Assembly (NCBI GenBank): GCA_947623455.1
Contig: OX392534.1
Location: 35,035,426 to 35,099,425, forward strand
DNA length: 64,000 nucleotides
DNA from: Mimachlamys varia
Lineage: Eukaryota > Mollusca > Bivalvia > Pectinida > Pectinidae
Reading direction: 5' to 3'
The notes under the pieces were generated by a model. The model had not been told where the DNA came from. It searched no databases and saw only the letters and a list, made by a program, of their open reading frames with translations. Made by a program: the position numbers and the translations under genes. This document shows, in pieces, positions 48,570-59,231 of this stretch (its first letter is position 1; each line of letters opens with the position of its first letter).

Positions 48570-49080
48570 GAAAATGCCATGAAACCATGAAAACAGTTCT
48601 TGGAACTATGAAAAACAAGTGATATGTTCAAGTGCACCAATGAACTTTTCATGAAAATTGATTTCATGGCCATGATTTTCTACTATTTTAGCCAATGAAA
48701 ACTTTCATGGCCATGATTTCCGTAACACCAAAATTCATGATCATGTGATACCTTTCACGTTCCTGGCTACATATGACGAAAGCATTGTCATGAAAGTTTA
48801 TCAGCAGAATATACAATTTCAGTCTAATGGCCATGAAAAGAGTCATGTACAAGATTTATGATATCTACTTAGATTTCAGTGCCATAAACTTCAATACATG
48901 TATTAAATTCATGGTCATGAACTAGAAGTTTTAAGTTTTAAATTATATGCATAGTATTTAAAAAAAAATTCTCATTGCCATGAAATCCTATTTTCATGGG
49001 GTGAAGGGTTTTTTGCATGTTCACGTTTTTTTCCTCAAATATTTTCATGGCTTCTTCATGAATTTGTATATTAACTTCCT
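48570..49080. repeat. CATGAAA/TTTCATGGCCATGA-rich stretch
   Basis: Many CATGAAA words and complements, including two copies of TTTCATGGCCATGATTT (about 48660 and 48704), TGGTCATGAAC and GGCCATGAAAAG. It looks like an old inverted or tandem element dominated by a short palindromic word. Confidence 0.5.
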
Positions 49081-49589
49081 GCATTCAAAAACTAGGTCAC
49101 AGTTACTATAAATAGATTTTTTCCTCATCACAGCTTTAGACTTCATTTCTTCACCGCTTGTCATGAAACTTCACAACCAATATTAATTTAGCTATCTGGT
49201 CCCTAACGATCCACCGGTCTAGATCCGCTACAAGCTCCTGTGTCCATTCTTCGTGAAGTTAGGGGTCAAATGTCTCTAGACCCTAGAATATCATTCTCAA
49301 ACACTGGTATAGTAGTCACTTCTCTCTGCTTGACGCTCAGCATTATGGGAGTGGAACGACTGGTTTACCCGTTGTCAGCAGCCTTAATGTGATCTGGTGG
49401 GGTGTTCTGTTGGGGGGGGGGGGGGGGGGCTATCGGCAGTATACTTAGTGTGTATGTGGTGACACTTTGCAAGGAGGCTTACTCGAAAATACCCAGCTTC
49501 CCAAATACAAACGTTTTCAACACATGAAACTCGCATAGCATACACTGGGAGGTCGTCCGTAAATGAGCGTAAAAGGTCATCCCTGGATA

Positions 49590-49823
49590 CACAGGCAAAA
49601 TTTGTTCATGTCAATTCAGGTAAATTTCAGGTCCAAATTTTAGGTAAAATTGACCTGAAAAGAGCAAAAAAGTAAATTCATGTCAATTTTTTACCTGAAA
49701 TTCTGGTCAGTTTTATCTTAAAGTAATTTCAAGTCACATTTACCTCATTTTCAGGTCAATTTGACATCAATTTCAGGTCGAGATTTTTTCAAGTCAAATT
49801 GACCTGAAGATATTTTGCCTGTG
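49590..49823. mobile_element. TA-flanked MITE, Tc1/mariner-like
   Basis: Terminal repeats CACAGGCAAAAT and ATTTTGCCTGTG are flanked by TA on both sides (49588-49589, 49824-49825). The interior repeats AGGTCAATTTGACC-like words in both orientations. 234 bp, no ORF. Confidence 0.8.
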
Positions 49824-50159
49824 TATATGGATTATAATAACGGACCACGGATAACGGGGCGATTTGAACAGTTCACCATCTGATGATTGTTGGCTAAAAG
49901 GTGTTTTAGACTAGTACATTGTAGGAGGAAAGAAACAAGTTTTGTATGTTGAAAATATAATTATTTATTTAAAATATACAAGAATATAGACATCGTGATA
50001 AAAAAAGTTCATTCATTCAACCATACGACACTCATGGTCTTATTCATGATCATACTTAATATTTGTAAATTAAGTCAAATATCAAATTCTGATACAAAAA
50101 ATCCACGTTCCACACCAACATGTAAGTGTAAAATAAATACTGATAAAATACCCATATGC

Positions 50160-50246
50160 CATCGTCGGAAACCCACGGTACACTTCTCTTACGTTTGCAT
50201 CCGGGATGCAAACGTCAGAGAAGTGTACCGTGGGTTTCCGACGATG
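50160..50246. repeat. Near-perfect 43-bp-arm hairpin
   Basis: Left arm 50160-50202 and right arm 50204-50246 are complementary except for one base, with a single-base loop (CGTTTGCATCC-G-GGATGCAAACG at the centre). Arms contain GAAACCCACGGTACACTTCT. A third copy of 34 bp lies at 32380-32413. Confidence 0.93.
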
Positions 50247-50570
50247 CCCATATGCATGCGCCTCCAAAATATTCATATGAAATAGCACGTACTTTGGAGG
50301 CTTCGCAGCCAAGTTCTTCCTTCGACTAAGAACTTCCACTTTGTATTTACAAATACTGTTCAAAAAGTTTATCAGCTAGAAAAGGCTACTAAAAGTAGCA
50401 ATCTGTTCTGCATGTGCTGCAATGATAAATAGTGCAGCGGATTTGATGTTAAGCCAATTAATCCTGTAAAACAGTGCTTGATAAGGTATTAACTTGTATA
50501 AAGTGGGCCACAAATTACAGCACAGGCCCCACACGTCGATGATACTACTTAGTCACAGTCTCCAGATAAT

Positions 50571-50757
50571 AAAATCACAGGCTTCGGACGCTGGTAATTA
50601 GACAAAGTCACAGACTTCGGACGCTGGTTTAGATACAATCACAGACTTCGGACGCTGGGTGTTAGATCGAGTCACAGGCTTCGGACGCTGGTAGTTACAC
50701 AAAGTCACAGATTTCAGACGCTGTTTTATACGAAGTCACAGGCTTCGGTCGCTTTAC
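50571..50757. repeat. Tandem repeat of about 36 bp, six units
   Basis: Units of CACAGGCTTCGGACGCTGG plus a 12-18-bp variable piece (TAATTAGACAAAGT, TTTAGATACAAT and so on). The variable part differs in length, so this is not a CRISPR array. Confidence 0.8.
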
Positions 50758-51267
50758 ACATACTCCATTATATTCATACTGTACACACATTAAACATTCT
50801 ACCTTGTGATATTTTATTTTTTCAGGCAAAACGCTACAGTTTTTATGCTTAATGTTACTACCCCATATCACATTCAACCAATTCTTAATATCCTTCTTAT
50901 ACAAAAGGTCGATGCTTAGATCGACCAAAATGTCGATTTTGTCGGACGTTGTATAATTGTGTGCTCCCTTAATCGTTGAGTTTACCAGGGACGTATAAAG
51001 CCAGTTTTTATACGTCTCTGAGTTTACTATAAGCACGGAATTATATCTAAGTCCGTGCTATAAGTCCGGTAAAGCTGACCACAAATGTATTATACTCGCT
51101 TTATATATTTTTTCTATGAATGGGACCGACATGCAATATATCATGTAAGTCTTAATGAAGTCCAGAAGCTGTGCCGGTTGAGAACTCCTTGGATGTTTCT
51201 CTTGGCCGCCACGCACGGTAGCCAGATTGATTCTGAACAGAAAGACTGAAGTTAGGCATACAGACAT
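50695..51267 (-). pseudogene. Unrecognised ORF broken by one in-frame TAG
   Basis: The - strand frame from ATG at 51267 runs 69 codons to a TAG (51060-51058), then stays open in the same frame to 50697. Read around the stop it gives about 190 residues, with stretches such as RGGQEKHPRSSQPAQLLDFI and KNWLNVIWGSN and a Cys pair ECLMC near the end. A CTTTCTGTTCAG acceptor at about 51240 could make it an exon. The tail runs into the 36-bp repeat array. No family recognised; pseudogene, stop-codon readthrough or chance all remain possible. Confidence 0.35.
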
Positions 51268-51489
51268 CTCTACTTATCTTAAACTTATCTTACTAGTTTT
51301 TACTATCCTTCTTTGTCCCTTTTTTACTTCAACTAATGCATATTCCTTTCTCTTTTTGATCCAAGCCATCACCCAAACATGCGCCGTCACATACAAATGT
51401 AGTTGTCAAGCGTGACAGAGTGACGTAAGAAGTAGAAGTAGACAGGAGATTTAAATCCAGTGGTTATGTCCAGTTTTACCGGACTAAGT

Positions 51490-54400
51490 TTAAAACACTG
51501 ATAAATTATGTTGGTACGACGGTAAGTCGACTACAGTGCTAGTTCTGATGCTATACGTCGATCCCGTGGGGGTGGGGATGAGAGTGTGACCTGGAATAAC
51601 ACCCCTAACCGAGGGCCAACCCTCGTCACCGCCCTCGATGTCTGTCCAAGGTTGGGAACGAATGTATCTATCCTCACACTCCTGACACCTGAGCGGCATC
51701 AGTGGATACTGCTGACCTGCTACACCTGTCAATCAATCAATGAAGGTTAAATCAATGAGGATTCTCGTATTTTAATGAGAAAGGTATCCACCGTCGGGAA
51801 CATTCGGCAATTTCCGTAAACGTTCGAAAATCTCGTTTACGGAAAGTACCGAAGGCTCCCGGCTAGAGGTATCTAATGTGAATTATTTTTTAAATGAAAA
51901 TGAACTATAATGAATTATTATTCATTTGATATCGAACCAAATATAATTATGTATATACAAGTAATACTAAATCAATAAATCAAAATTGATAATTAAAAAA
52001 AAAAAAAAAAAAATTCAATTTATTATTATTCTAATCATTTTTCAATACTCTATATGTTATATCATTACGTAACGAGACTTTCTCGTTTTGAGTTATCTAG
52101 TATTACTGAAGACACTGTTGTCCTCTATGTTTTACTTATTTTTAAGCTATCTACTTATTCATTTATATTTATCATTACGATTTGATACTTAGATAAACAT
52201 ATTATAACGTGTAATATACATCATAGCTGATGTTTTACACAAAAATATTTTATTATTCATGAAAATTTTTACAAGTATTAGCCGATATGAATGTCATAAA
52301 ACGTACGAACGTAAAATAAACAAAGATTTTTATCAAAGAGAAGAGAAAGTGACGCCCCGCTACTGTGAGTAACGGAAGTTCTCATATGAAAGTAATCAGA
52401 ATTGCCTTTGCTGAGATAAAATTTGTTTTTCATTGTCCATGAAATATATACAACGCTAACTATTGATGACACCGGACACCAGATATAGCCAAGCTGGAAT
52501 GTATACGCCCCCTTTTTATCTTAGCTTCTGTATAATAACGTCCAGAGTGGCCTGCGATGAGTTTACATAAAGAAGGCCATCTGGCCGAGAAGAAAGCGCC
52601 CTCGCTCGTTTACGATTCCTGGGTTCACACTGAATCCGACACCCAACTAGATCCAGATTTACCCGTGAATTTATTACACCCAATCAAAACGATGTCAGAA
52701 CATCTGGCTCCCATGTAGTTTTATTTACCAGCGTAATCACCACGAGAATGGAAGTCATTCGGTTATGGGTGTCCTCGGACGCCTCACACACAGGGACTTG
52801 AGAATTTGCTACAGCAGATTTTGGATCTAAACTAAGGTTTTCCTAGTGATTTTCACTTTTTTGGGGGTTTAGTTCAATTTTCGATGAAAAAATGTCCTCT
52901 TATCGGTCATACAAATGTAAATTGAACTTAACTCACCAAAGAGTAAACTTACTATAAATATGTAAGCTTGGTCCAAAAATATCAGTAACAAATTATCAGG
53001 TCCCTGTTTCATCGCACGTGTATTTCATGTGCTTTAGTAATATACTTTTCGAGTAGGTCCTTAGCTGTAGGACAAGAATTATATTCCCTTCCGTTTATTT
53101 CAGCACCTTGAGATATCATAGTCTTCACAACCAATATACTCGCTTATCTTGGCAATCAAAGAGTTGGTCTGTCGATAAACAACTCTTTTCAGAAGATATG
53201 TATAATGAGATTGGAACTCCTAATTGGATTTTTAATATACGCCGGCATATTGGTTAAAACTATATTTTTTTGTGCTGTCTTTAAACAATTGTCTGTGCTT
53301 CTTGAAATAAATTGTGGAATTTTATTCACATTTATATTTCAAACTGAATTAATTGGGAAAAAATATGATTAGAAAAGAAGATTTGATGAGTTAGACGCGT
53401 TTCACTTCAACAATCGATGACAATGTTGCATTTCAACAATAGTTGTTGATGACAATGTTGCGTTTCAACAATCGATGAAAATGTTTCATTTCAACAATCG
53501 ATGAAAATGTCGTATTTCAACAATCGATGGCAATGTCGCATTTCAACAATCGATGGCAATGCTTCATTCGATGATAATGTTGCATTTCAACAATCGATGA
53601 CGATGCTTTTCAAATTACCGTACCGGTTCCGTGTGTTTTGTTTTTAGCTCGATTGGAAGCTTGATCAGGTGGGCGTGGTCCTTTCTTGGGGGCGTCGGGC
53701 TTCTTACGTCGACAGCAGCAGACGATGACGACAATGGCAATGACGACACCGCATGACGTCACAGCGGCGATGATGCCGATCACTGGGACGATGGCCGTGC
53801 AACATTCCTGATCTCCCTGGGCTGAGGTACAGCATCCGTAAGGACACGCTTCACATTCTCCGTCGGTCACTGAAATGTGAAAGTGACATTCAAAACGATC
53901 TTTGTATCAATTTAATCACAAATGCTTATCACGAAAACGATATCTGAATCAACTTGAAGATAAATTCTTATCACAAAAAACGATATCTATGTGAACTTAA
54001 TCACAAATTCTTATCACAAAAAAAGTTATCTGGATCAACTTTATCACCAAAAACGATATATGTGTTTTCAATTTAATCACAAATTCTTATCACAAAAGCG
54101 ATATCTATATCATGCATATTGGTAATTTTATTTCACAAAAACGATATCTGGATCTATTTAATCACAAATCCGAATCGCCTGTTAATCGTGTTTCTATTTC
54201 CCGGTAGTGATGATGCGACATAGGATCAACCAATCAATCAATAAATCAAACAATCAATCAATCAGTATATCAAAAAAGAAAGTTATGAGGGAAAATTGAA
54301 ATTAAAGAAGACACAGTATATTTTGAAATTATGATTTAAGAACGTTTCCGCTTTAGCTAGCGATCCCGGATATTTCACTTAAATACATGTATTTAGATAA

Positions 54401-56221
54401 ACTGCTTTTTATATATTTTAGAATGTAAAAAATATACTGTTATCGCAAAGCTCTCCCATTACGGCCTTGCCTCTAAAATGCACTATTCAAAAGCTGTTTT
54501 TATCACAGGGGTTAGACAGTATGATGAACGATGCATCACTTACAATCTGAAGGTGGCGCCGTTTGACTTTTCATCCATCATGCTGTCCCAAAGCGGATGT
54601 TAATACGTATCTAATCAAGTGCGCATGTACTCTCTCATTGAAATTATGTGTCACTGATTCAATTACGTCAGCAATACATATCACTGATGAAATATTTATA
54701 GTAACAATATCATCGTTCTAATTATATTGTAGTGTAAAACGACACAGCTTAGCCAAGTCCAACTTCCAACAGCCTCATATGTTGGATCATAATGATATGG
54801 ACGTGTCGGCAAGTACGTCACTTCATTAGTGACGTCACAACGAATTGTGCAAAAATTGACAATTTCGATACGTTCCATCTTGTTAAATGATGAAAGCACA
54901 TAATGTATATCAACTTCAGTAACTAAGGGCTTTTATTTCTGTGAATGTGTGGTTATATATGACACTGAACATATTGAAATTAACCTTGACTTTGTGTCGG
55001 TTAATATTTCTTCCTCTGGTTCATATAACCACATACTGACCACGGCAAAGGTCCATAACAAGCAATGGTGTTAAGTCATAATTCTCTCTCAAAACTGATA
55101 CTTTCCTCTTGTCCAACATACAGTTGTATATCATATACCTATAGCTAACAGTTATAGATTGTAGACGAATTGAGTTATATAAACCTGAATAGTCCCATTA
55201 ACCGAAACGAAGTGAAGATTGATCTGCCGGTTACTATGTGACACTTCACAACATCGATTTAATTGTACTGGTACGTCACAATAGCGATTCAGCTATACTA
55301 CTCCGTACGGTTTATCATCAGGTTAATTTCATAAAACGTGTCCTATATCACAAGGTGCCGGATAAGACAGTACGATACACTATGAAATATCGGCCTGTAA
55401 TCAGAGACATATATAACATATATACGTCTCAGCTGTAATCAACTAATTATATCTCACGGGACGTTGAATCCTTACGAGTGCCTGTATAGACATTGCTTAT
55501 TGTATGCATGTATATGATCCACAGGGACCTGATAATCTGTTACAGCTAGTTTTGGACCTAAATTAAGGTGTTTAGAGCAATTTTACACTTTTGGGGTGTT
55601 TAAGTCAATTTTTGATAAAAATGCCCCCCCCCCCCCCCCCAATGGTAATAGTGATCGAAAATTAATCTAAATCCACAAAAAGTGTAAGATTGCTCTAAAC
55701 ACCTTAATTTAGGTCCAAAAACTAGCTGTAACACATTCTCATGTCCCTGTGCATCCACTCACGTACGAAGACATTGGGAGCGAGTGTTAAGTCTGTATGA
55801 CGGCCAGATTATTCCGAGTTTGTTTTACAATGATATGAATATGTTGGTAGAATACACAGTCTTACCTTCAGCTTTTAAAAGAACCAGGAAAAACACCACA
55901 ATTACTAACAAATTATCATGTCCCTGTGCATCCACTCACGTACGTAGGAGTGAGTGTTCTGATTTTGTTTTACAATAAGAATTTATGGTATGAATACGTT
56001 GATAGAATATAAGTCTTACCTTCAGCTTGTAAATGAACCAGGAAAAACACCACAATTACTTACAAATTCTCAGGTCCCTGTGCATCCACTCACGTACGAA
56101 GGCATTAGGAGTGAGTGTTTTACAATTAGACTTTGTTATGGTATAAATACGTAGGTAGAATATAAGTCTTACCTTCAGCTTGTAGAAGAACCAGGAAAAG
56201 CACCACAATTACCACTTCCAT
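51490..56221 (-). CDS. Small Cys-rich type I membrane protein (CYYR1/Shisa/WBP1-like), long form
   Basis: Exons (- strand): 56221-56173, 53869-53708, 51725-51490; 148 residues, phase 1 at both junctions. Exon 1 encodes a signal peptide (MEVVIVVLFLVLLQAE). Exon 2 gives a short Cys-rich ectodomain (CEACPYGCC...QECC) and a transmembrane helix (VPVIGIIAAVTSCGVVIAIV) followed by CCCRR. Exon 3 gives a cytoplasmic tail with QQYPLMPLRCQECEDRYIRS and Pro/Thr-rich sequence, ending NLSVF. The donor inside exon 2 (CGAC-GTAAGA) and the acceptor TTGATTGACAG at 51726 keep the frame, which supports the model. The layout (signal, CxxC-CC cysteines, one helix, Cys-rich juxtamembrane, short tail) recalls CYYR1, Shisa and WBP1/VOPP1 adaptors; exact family undecided. 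Function unknown. Confidence 0.6.
51790..51868. repeat. Hairpin remnant
   Basis: CGGCAATTTCCGTAAACG faces CGTTTACGGAAAGTACCG around an 11-base loop. It shares the TTTCCGTAAACG word with 14258-14297 and 57226. Confidence 0.65.
51870..52780. other. Intron stretch, nothing coding recognised
   Basis: AT-rich with an A18 run near 51994. It lies in the last intron of the long form of the Cys-rich gene. Confidence 0.35.
52784..53010. repeat. Repeat D, diverged palindromic copy
   Basis: Left arm CACAGGGACTTGAGAATTTG through TTTAGTTCAATTTTCGATGA; right arm (weaker) AAATTGAACTTAACTC to AAATTATCAGGTCCCTG. Same plan as 55515-55755. Confidence 0.6.
53398..53605. repeat. 26-bp tandem repeat, about 7-8 units
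   Basis: ATTTCAACAATCGATGACAA-TGTTGC and close variants. It lies directly downstream of the short-form stop codon, so it would be in that transcript's 3' UTR. Confidence 0.85.
53610..56221 (-). CDS. Same gene, short form ending in exon 2
   Basis: If the internal donor at 53707 is not used, exon 2 reads on to a TGA at 53612-53610. This gives 102 residues with a basic, Pro-rich tail (RRKKPDAPKKGPRPPDQ, ending HGTGTVI). It is the simpler two-exon model (56221-56173, 53869-53610). Both forms share the signal peptide, cysteines and helix; the tails differ completely. A 26-bp tandem array begins right after this stop codon. Confidence 0.65.
53895..54180. repeat. Tandem repeat of about 45 bp, about 6 units
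   Basis: TTTAATCACAAATTCTTATC followed by ACAAAAAACGATATCTGGATC. It starts about 25 bp upstream of the exon 2 acceptor of the Cys-rich gene. An (AATC)n microsatellite follows at 54230-54265. Confidence 0.8.
54266..55514. other. Intron 1 of the Cys-rich gene: no element recognised
   Basis: AT-rich unique-looking sequence with one CRE TGACGTCA (54830-54837). No exon seen. Confidence 0.35.
55515..55755. repeat. Repeat D, full palindrome with poly-C centre
   Basis: Arms of about 105 bp (ACAGGGACCTGATAATCTGT ... TTTTGATAAA and its complement ending CATGTCCCTGTGC) flank a C17 run at 55624-55640. GTTTAGAGCAATTTTACAC and GTGTAAGATTGCTCTAAAC are mirrored. Confidence 0.85.
55785..56221 (-). repeat. 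Signal-peptide exon present three times in tandem (about 154-bp period)
   Basis: The exon 1 3' end and donor (AGCTGAAG-GTAAGACT on the - strand) occur at 56168, 56015 and 55861, each with the coding-like GGTTC/CCTGGT block. Only the 56173-56221 copy has an ATG; the other two run upstream into AATTTGT-AGGTCCCTG repeat D ends and are dead or non-coding. Confidence 0.75.
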
Positions 56222-56299
56222 TTTGCCATTTCACAATCCGCCGATCGTCAACATATCCGGGAACCACAAGCAAACACTTGTTTTAAAGAAAATGTGTAC

Positions 56300-56330
56300 A
56301 TACAGAGTATATATATAGCTTATTGGTATA
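56300..56330 (-). promoter_or_regulatory. TATA/CCAAT promoter of the Cys-rich gene
   Basis: On the - strand a CCAAT word (56320-56324) is followed by TATATATA (56308-56316), about 90 bp upstream of the ATG at 56221. Confidence 0.45.
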
Positions 56331-56489
56331 TCTGCTGTGTACACAGTGGCGAGCCCGGGGACTCAGCATCAGTTACAGTCCCCGCGTATGAAACCAGTGG
56401 CGAGAGCAATTGGCAGATACAGAGTGACTACTATCTTCATCCTGTATATTTACATATCTGTCCATCCATCATCACGGGAGATAGATAAC

Positions 56490-58365
56490 CAATAGGCGCT
56501 GTCAAACTGCCTTTCTTCACGTGCGCTCGAGCTGTCGTCTGCGCGTGATCCATATCTCTGGCCGATGTCAATGAGCGTAGCGATTTATTAACGGAACGTG
56601 CGTTTTTTTTTCTTTTTTTTTTAGTTTAGTCACTGAATAGCTATAATTTTACAGGGTAGGTATTATTGTCTATATAGGAGTGCTAAGTTTATAAGCCAGC
56701 ATGGAATTTTCACTCAACAATTATTGATGTTATCGGTAACTAATATTTTCTCACTTTCAATACATCTTATGATATGGTTGGAGAACGTTGGGCGCTATTC
56801 CAATACAAACTCTTAAATGATGCATGTTTAGTGATTAGTTACACTTAACGTGATCGAATCTCAACAACATCAAAGCCGACCCTAATTATTTTTTTTCCGA
56901 AAAGTTAAATAAGATAAAGGTCTAATTATCGTACGGATTTATGCTACGTGATTGCGAAAATGAGTCCGTCAAGTGTTTAGAAAAATAAATTAACTCTTTG
57001 TGAAAGATAATTTTCAGGGCGTGGACACCTTGATTTGGCCATTGGTTATTTCGTTAAATGAAATTTAAAATAATGTAAGCAAGACGTTCTATATACAGGG
57101 TAATTATTACTTTCATAAAAAAAAATAAATCACGTGTATTACACGTAAACTCGCATATAAACATAACGTGAACTAAAATCAAGGTTATACAAGGATAAGG
57201 TAACATCCATCGGGATCTTTCGGTACTTTCCGTAAGAGTTTATTTTCTATCAGATGTAAACAGTTTCCCATTGAAGCTGCCTAAACATGTACTAATTGTT
57301 AACGTTAACACAAACCACAGGTGCATTTCCGTAAGATAGTAAAATACTGAAGGGAGATAACTTGTAAAACAGATCACGTGTAAAAAGTTGAAGTAGCATA
57401 ACGCCTTAACTCTACCACAGACCGCAATTATAATGTGTCAAGAAGTACACCTATACTATGTATCCAGCACAGATAAAACGCTTACAGAATTATTAAGAAT
57501 TATGAATAAGTAACTTTTGTTAGTCATAATTAATTATTTATGGAATACATGCGAACCCTAAATAAAAAAAATATAGTCAAACTGCAATATACATAATTTT
57601 ATTCACGATTCTCATTTTCAAGTATAAATTTGATGAGTCAATTCATGCACGGATTTTTATTTTATTTTTGTTAACATCTCTCTCTATACATATATCTCTT
57701 ATGCTTTTATGTTTACAGAAACTTTTCAAAGGTTCAGCCAATAAAAAATAAACATGGTGCTAAATTCTTAAAGATAGCATATTGTTCCTCGCTCTGTTAT
57801 TTACAGACAGTATCATGATTAAATGCATATTGTAAATTATCACTGCACCCTAACCCATCTCTCAAACATCCGGAAGTACTGACCCCGCCCACTCTGTTAA
57901 GAACATCCGGCGATACTGCCCCACCCCCTGATAGAAGTTTGTCCAAATTCTGTGTTGCAGCTCATTAATCTATATACTATTTTCAAAACGGACCATGTGT
58001 TCAACATAATGTCATATTAGACAGGCTGAGTTGACCAATGCGTCTATCCTTGTAAGATATCTTGTGAGTCAGGTTAATTTGATCAGTACGTTGTGACTAG
58101 AATTTATTTTAATCATTGCGTTCTGTGCTGTGAAGAATCATACAAAATAGGTTTATCTAATGAAAGCATTCTGTCCCACAAAGTATATGTATCATAAAAG
58201 ACAGGTACAATTTGTAGATTGTCTATCTCTGACAGGTAAGAATTACGTACCCCAGGTACATAGACAAAGAAATTCGTGTAGAGGAATACAAAAAAAAATA
58301 AGTTTACAAAAACAATATATGAGATATTTTATTTACCATATAAGGTATGACCAATTAATGATGGT
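56490..58365. other. Gene-free intergenic stretch
   Basis: AT-rich. I see a TTTCCGTAAGAG fragment of the hairpin family at about 57226 but no exon, SINE or array. Confidence 0.35.
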
Positions 58366-58504
58366 TTAAATTTCAACAAGTGCACGTGATATCGAGGATG
58401 ATATCGATATGCCATTATCATACAAAACATTGAGATCAAATCTTCCACCGCCATTCCCAAATCGACTGTCATCGGTATCCTTCACGATGACTGGTAAAAT
58501 TGAT
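58366..58504 (-). CDS. Candidate terminal exon of unknown gene
   Basis: On the - strand, acceptor CTCTTTTTCCAG (58507-58505) or the AG at 58491 opens a frame reading VIVKDTDDSRFGNGGGRFDL and ending SISRALVEI at a TAA (58366). From the second acceptor the phase fits a cryptic donor (AGTC-GTAAGA) inside exon 4 of the gene at 59232-61423, so it could be an alternative 3' exon of that gene. The + strand is also open here, so coding status and strand are uncertain. Confidence 0.3.
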
Positions 58505-59231
58505 CTGGAAAAAGAGTTTTGGAATATACATATATATTGTAATTTTAATTTGATGTATACGTTAAGTTTCATACTGATGACCAGTAAGGGGAAGTGATCG
58601 TTACTTGACATGTTGACCACATTATGACGTCTCGACGTACGGCTACAAGCTATATACTTGATTTTCTTTAACTTTGATTTAAACATATTTCATTGCTTTT
58701 AAATGCAACAGGATAGGACACAAGTTTTGTAACTTATATCAAGCCCGTTCCTATAAATAACACAAAATATATATTTCTAAGTATTCTTTAACTTGTCAGT
58801 ATGATCAATCATGTCTGCTTAAAACATTCATAGACTATACGCGATAGTTTTAGATCATACTGTTGCGAATTCCTTATTTCTGAAACGTTGGAAATATTCA
58901 TTTTTTACTGTTTTTGTTTTATTTTGTTTCCATTTAGTTTTTTTGTTTTGTTTGTTCATGATAATAAATGTACTTTCAAATTCAAGGATGTGTATGTACG
59001 TATTTTTTCAGAAATATTCTTTAAAATCAGATCCCTTTTTAATACAGATCCTCTATCGAGACTGATGTTTATGGATGAGGCCAATTGGTACATAACACTT
59101 CTATAAAATATTCTTAATTTATTACACGTTTCGACAATTTGATCCAATTCTAATTCAATTCCCTTCAAAACCATATATTTCTAATGGCCACGTTGTTCTG
59201 GGAGCCATGGACTTAAAAACAAATTACCTAC

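Noticed and set aside
51227..51415. + strand frame with a hydrophobic N-terminus
   Set aside because: Antisense to the interrupted - strand frame; no donor or acceptor context.
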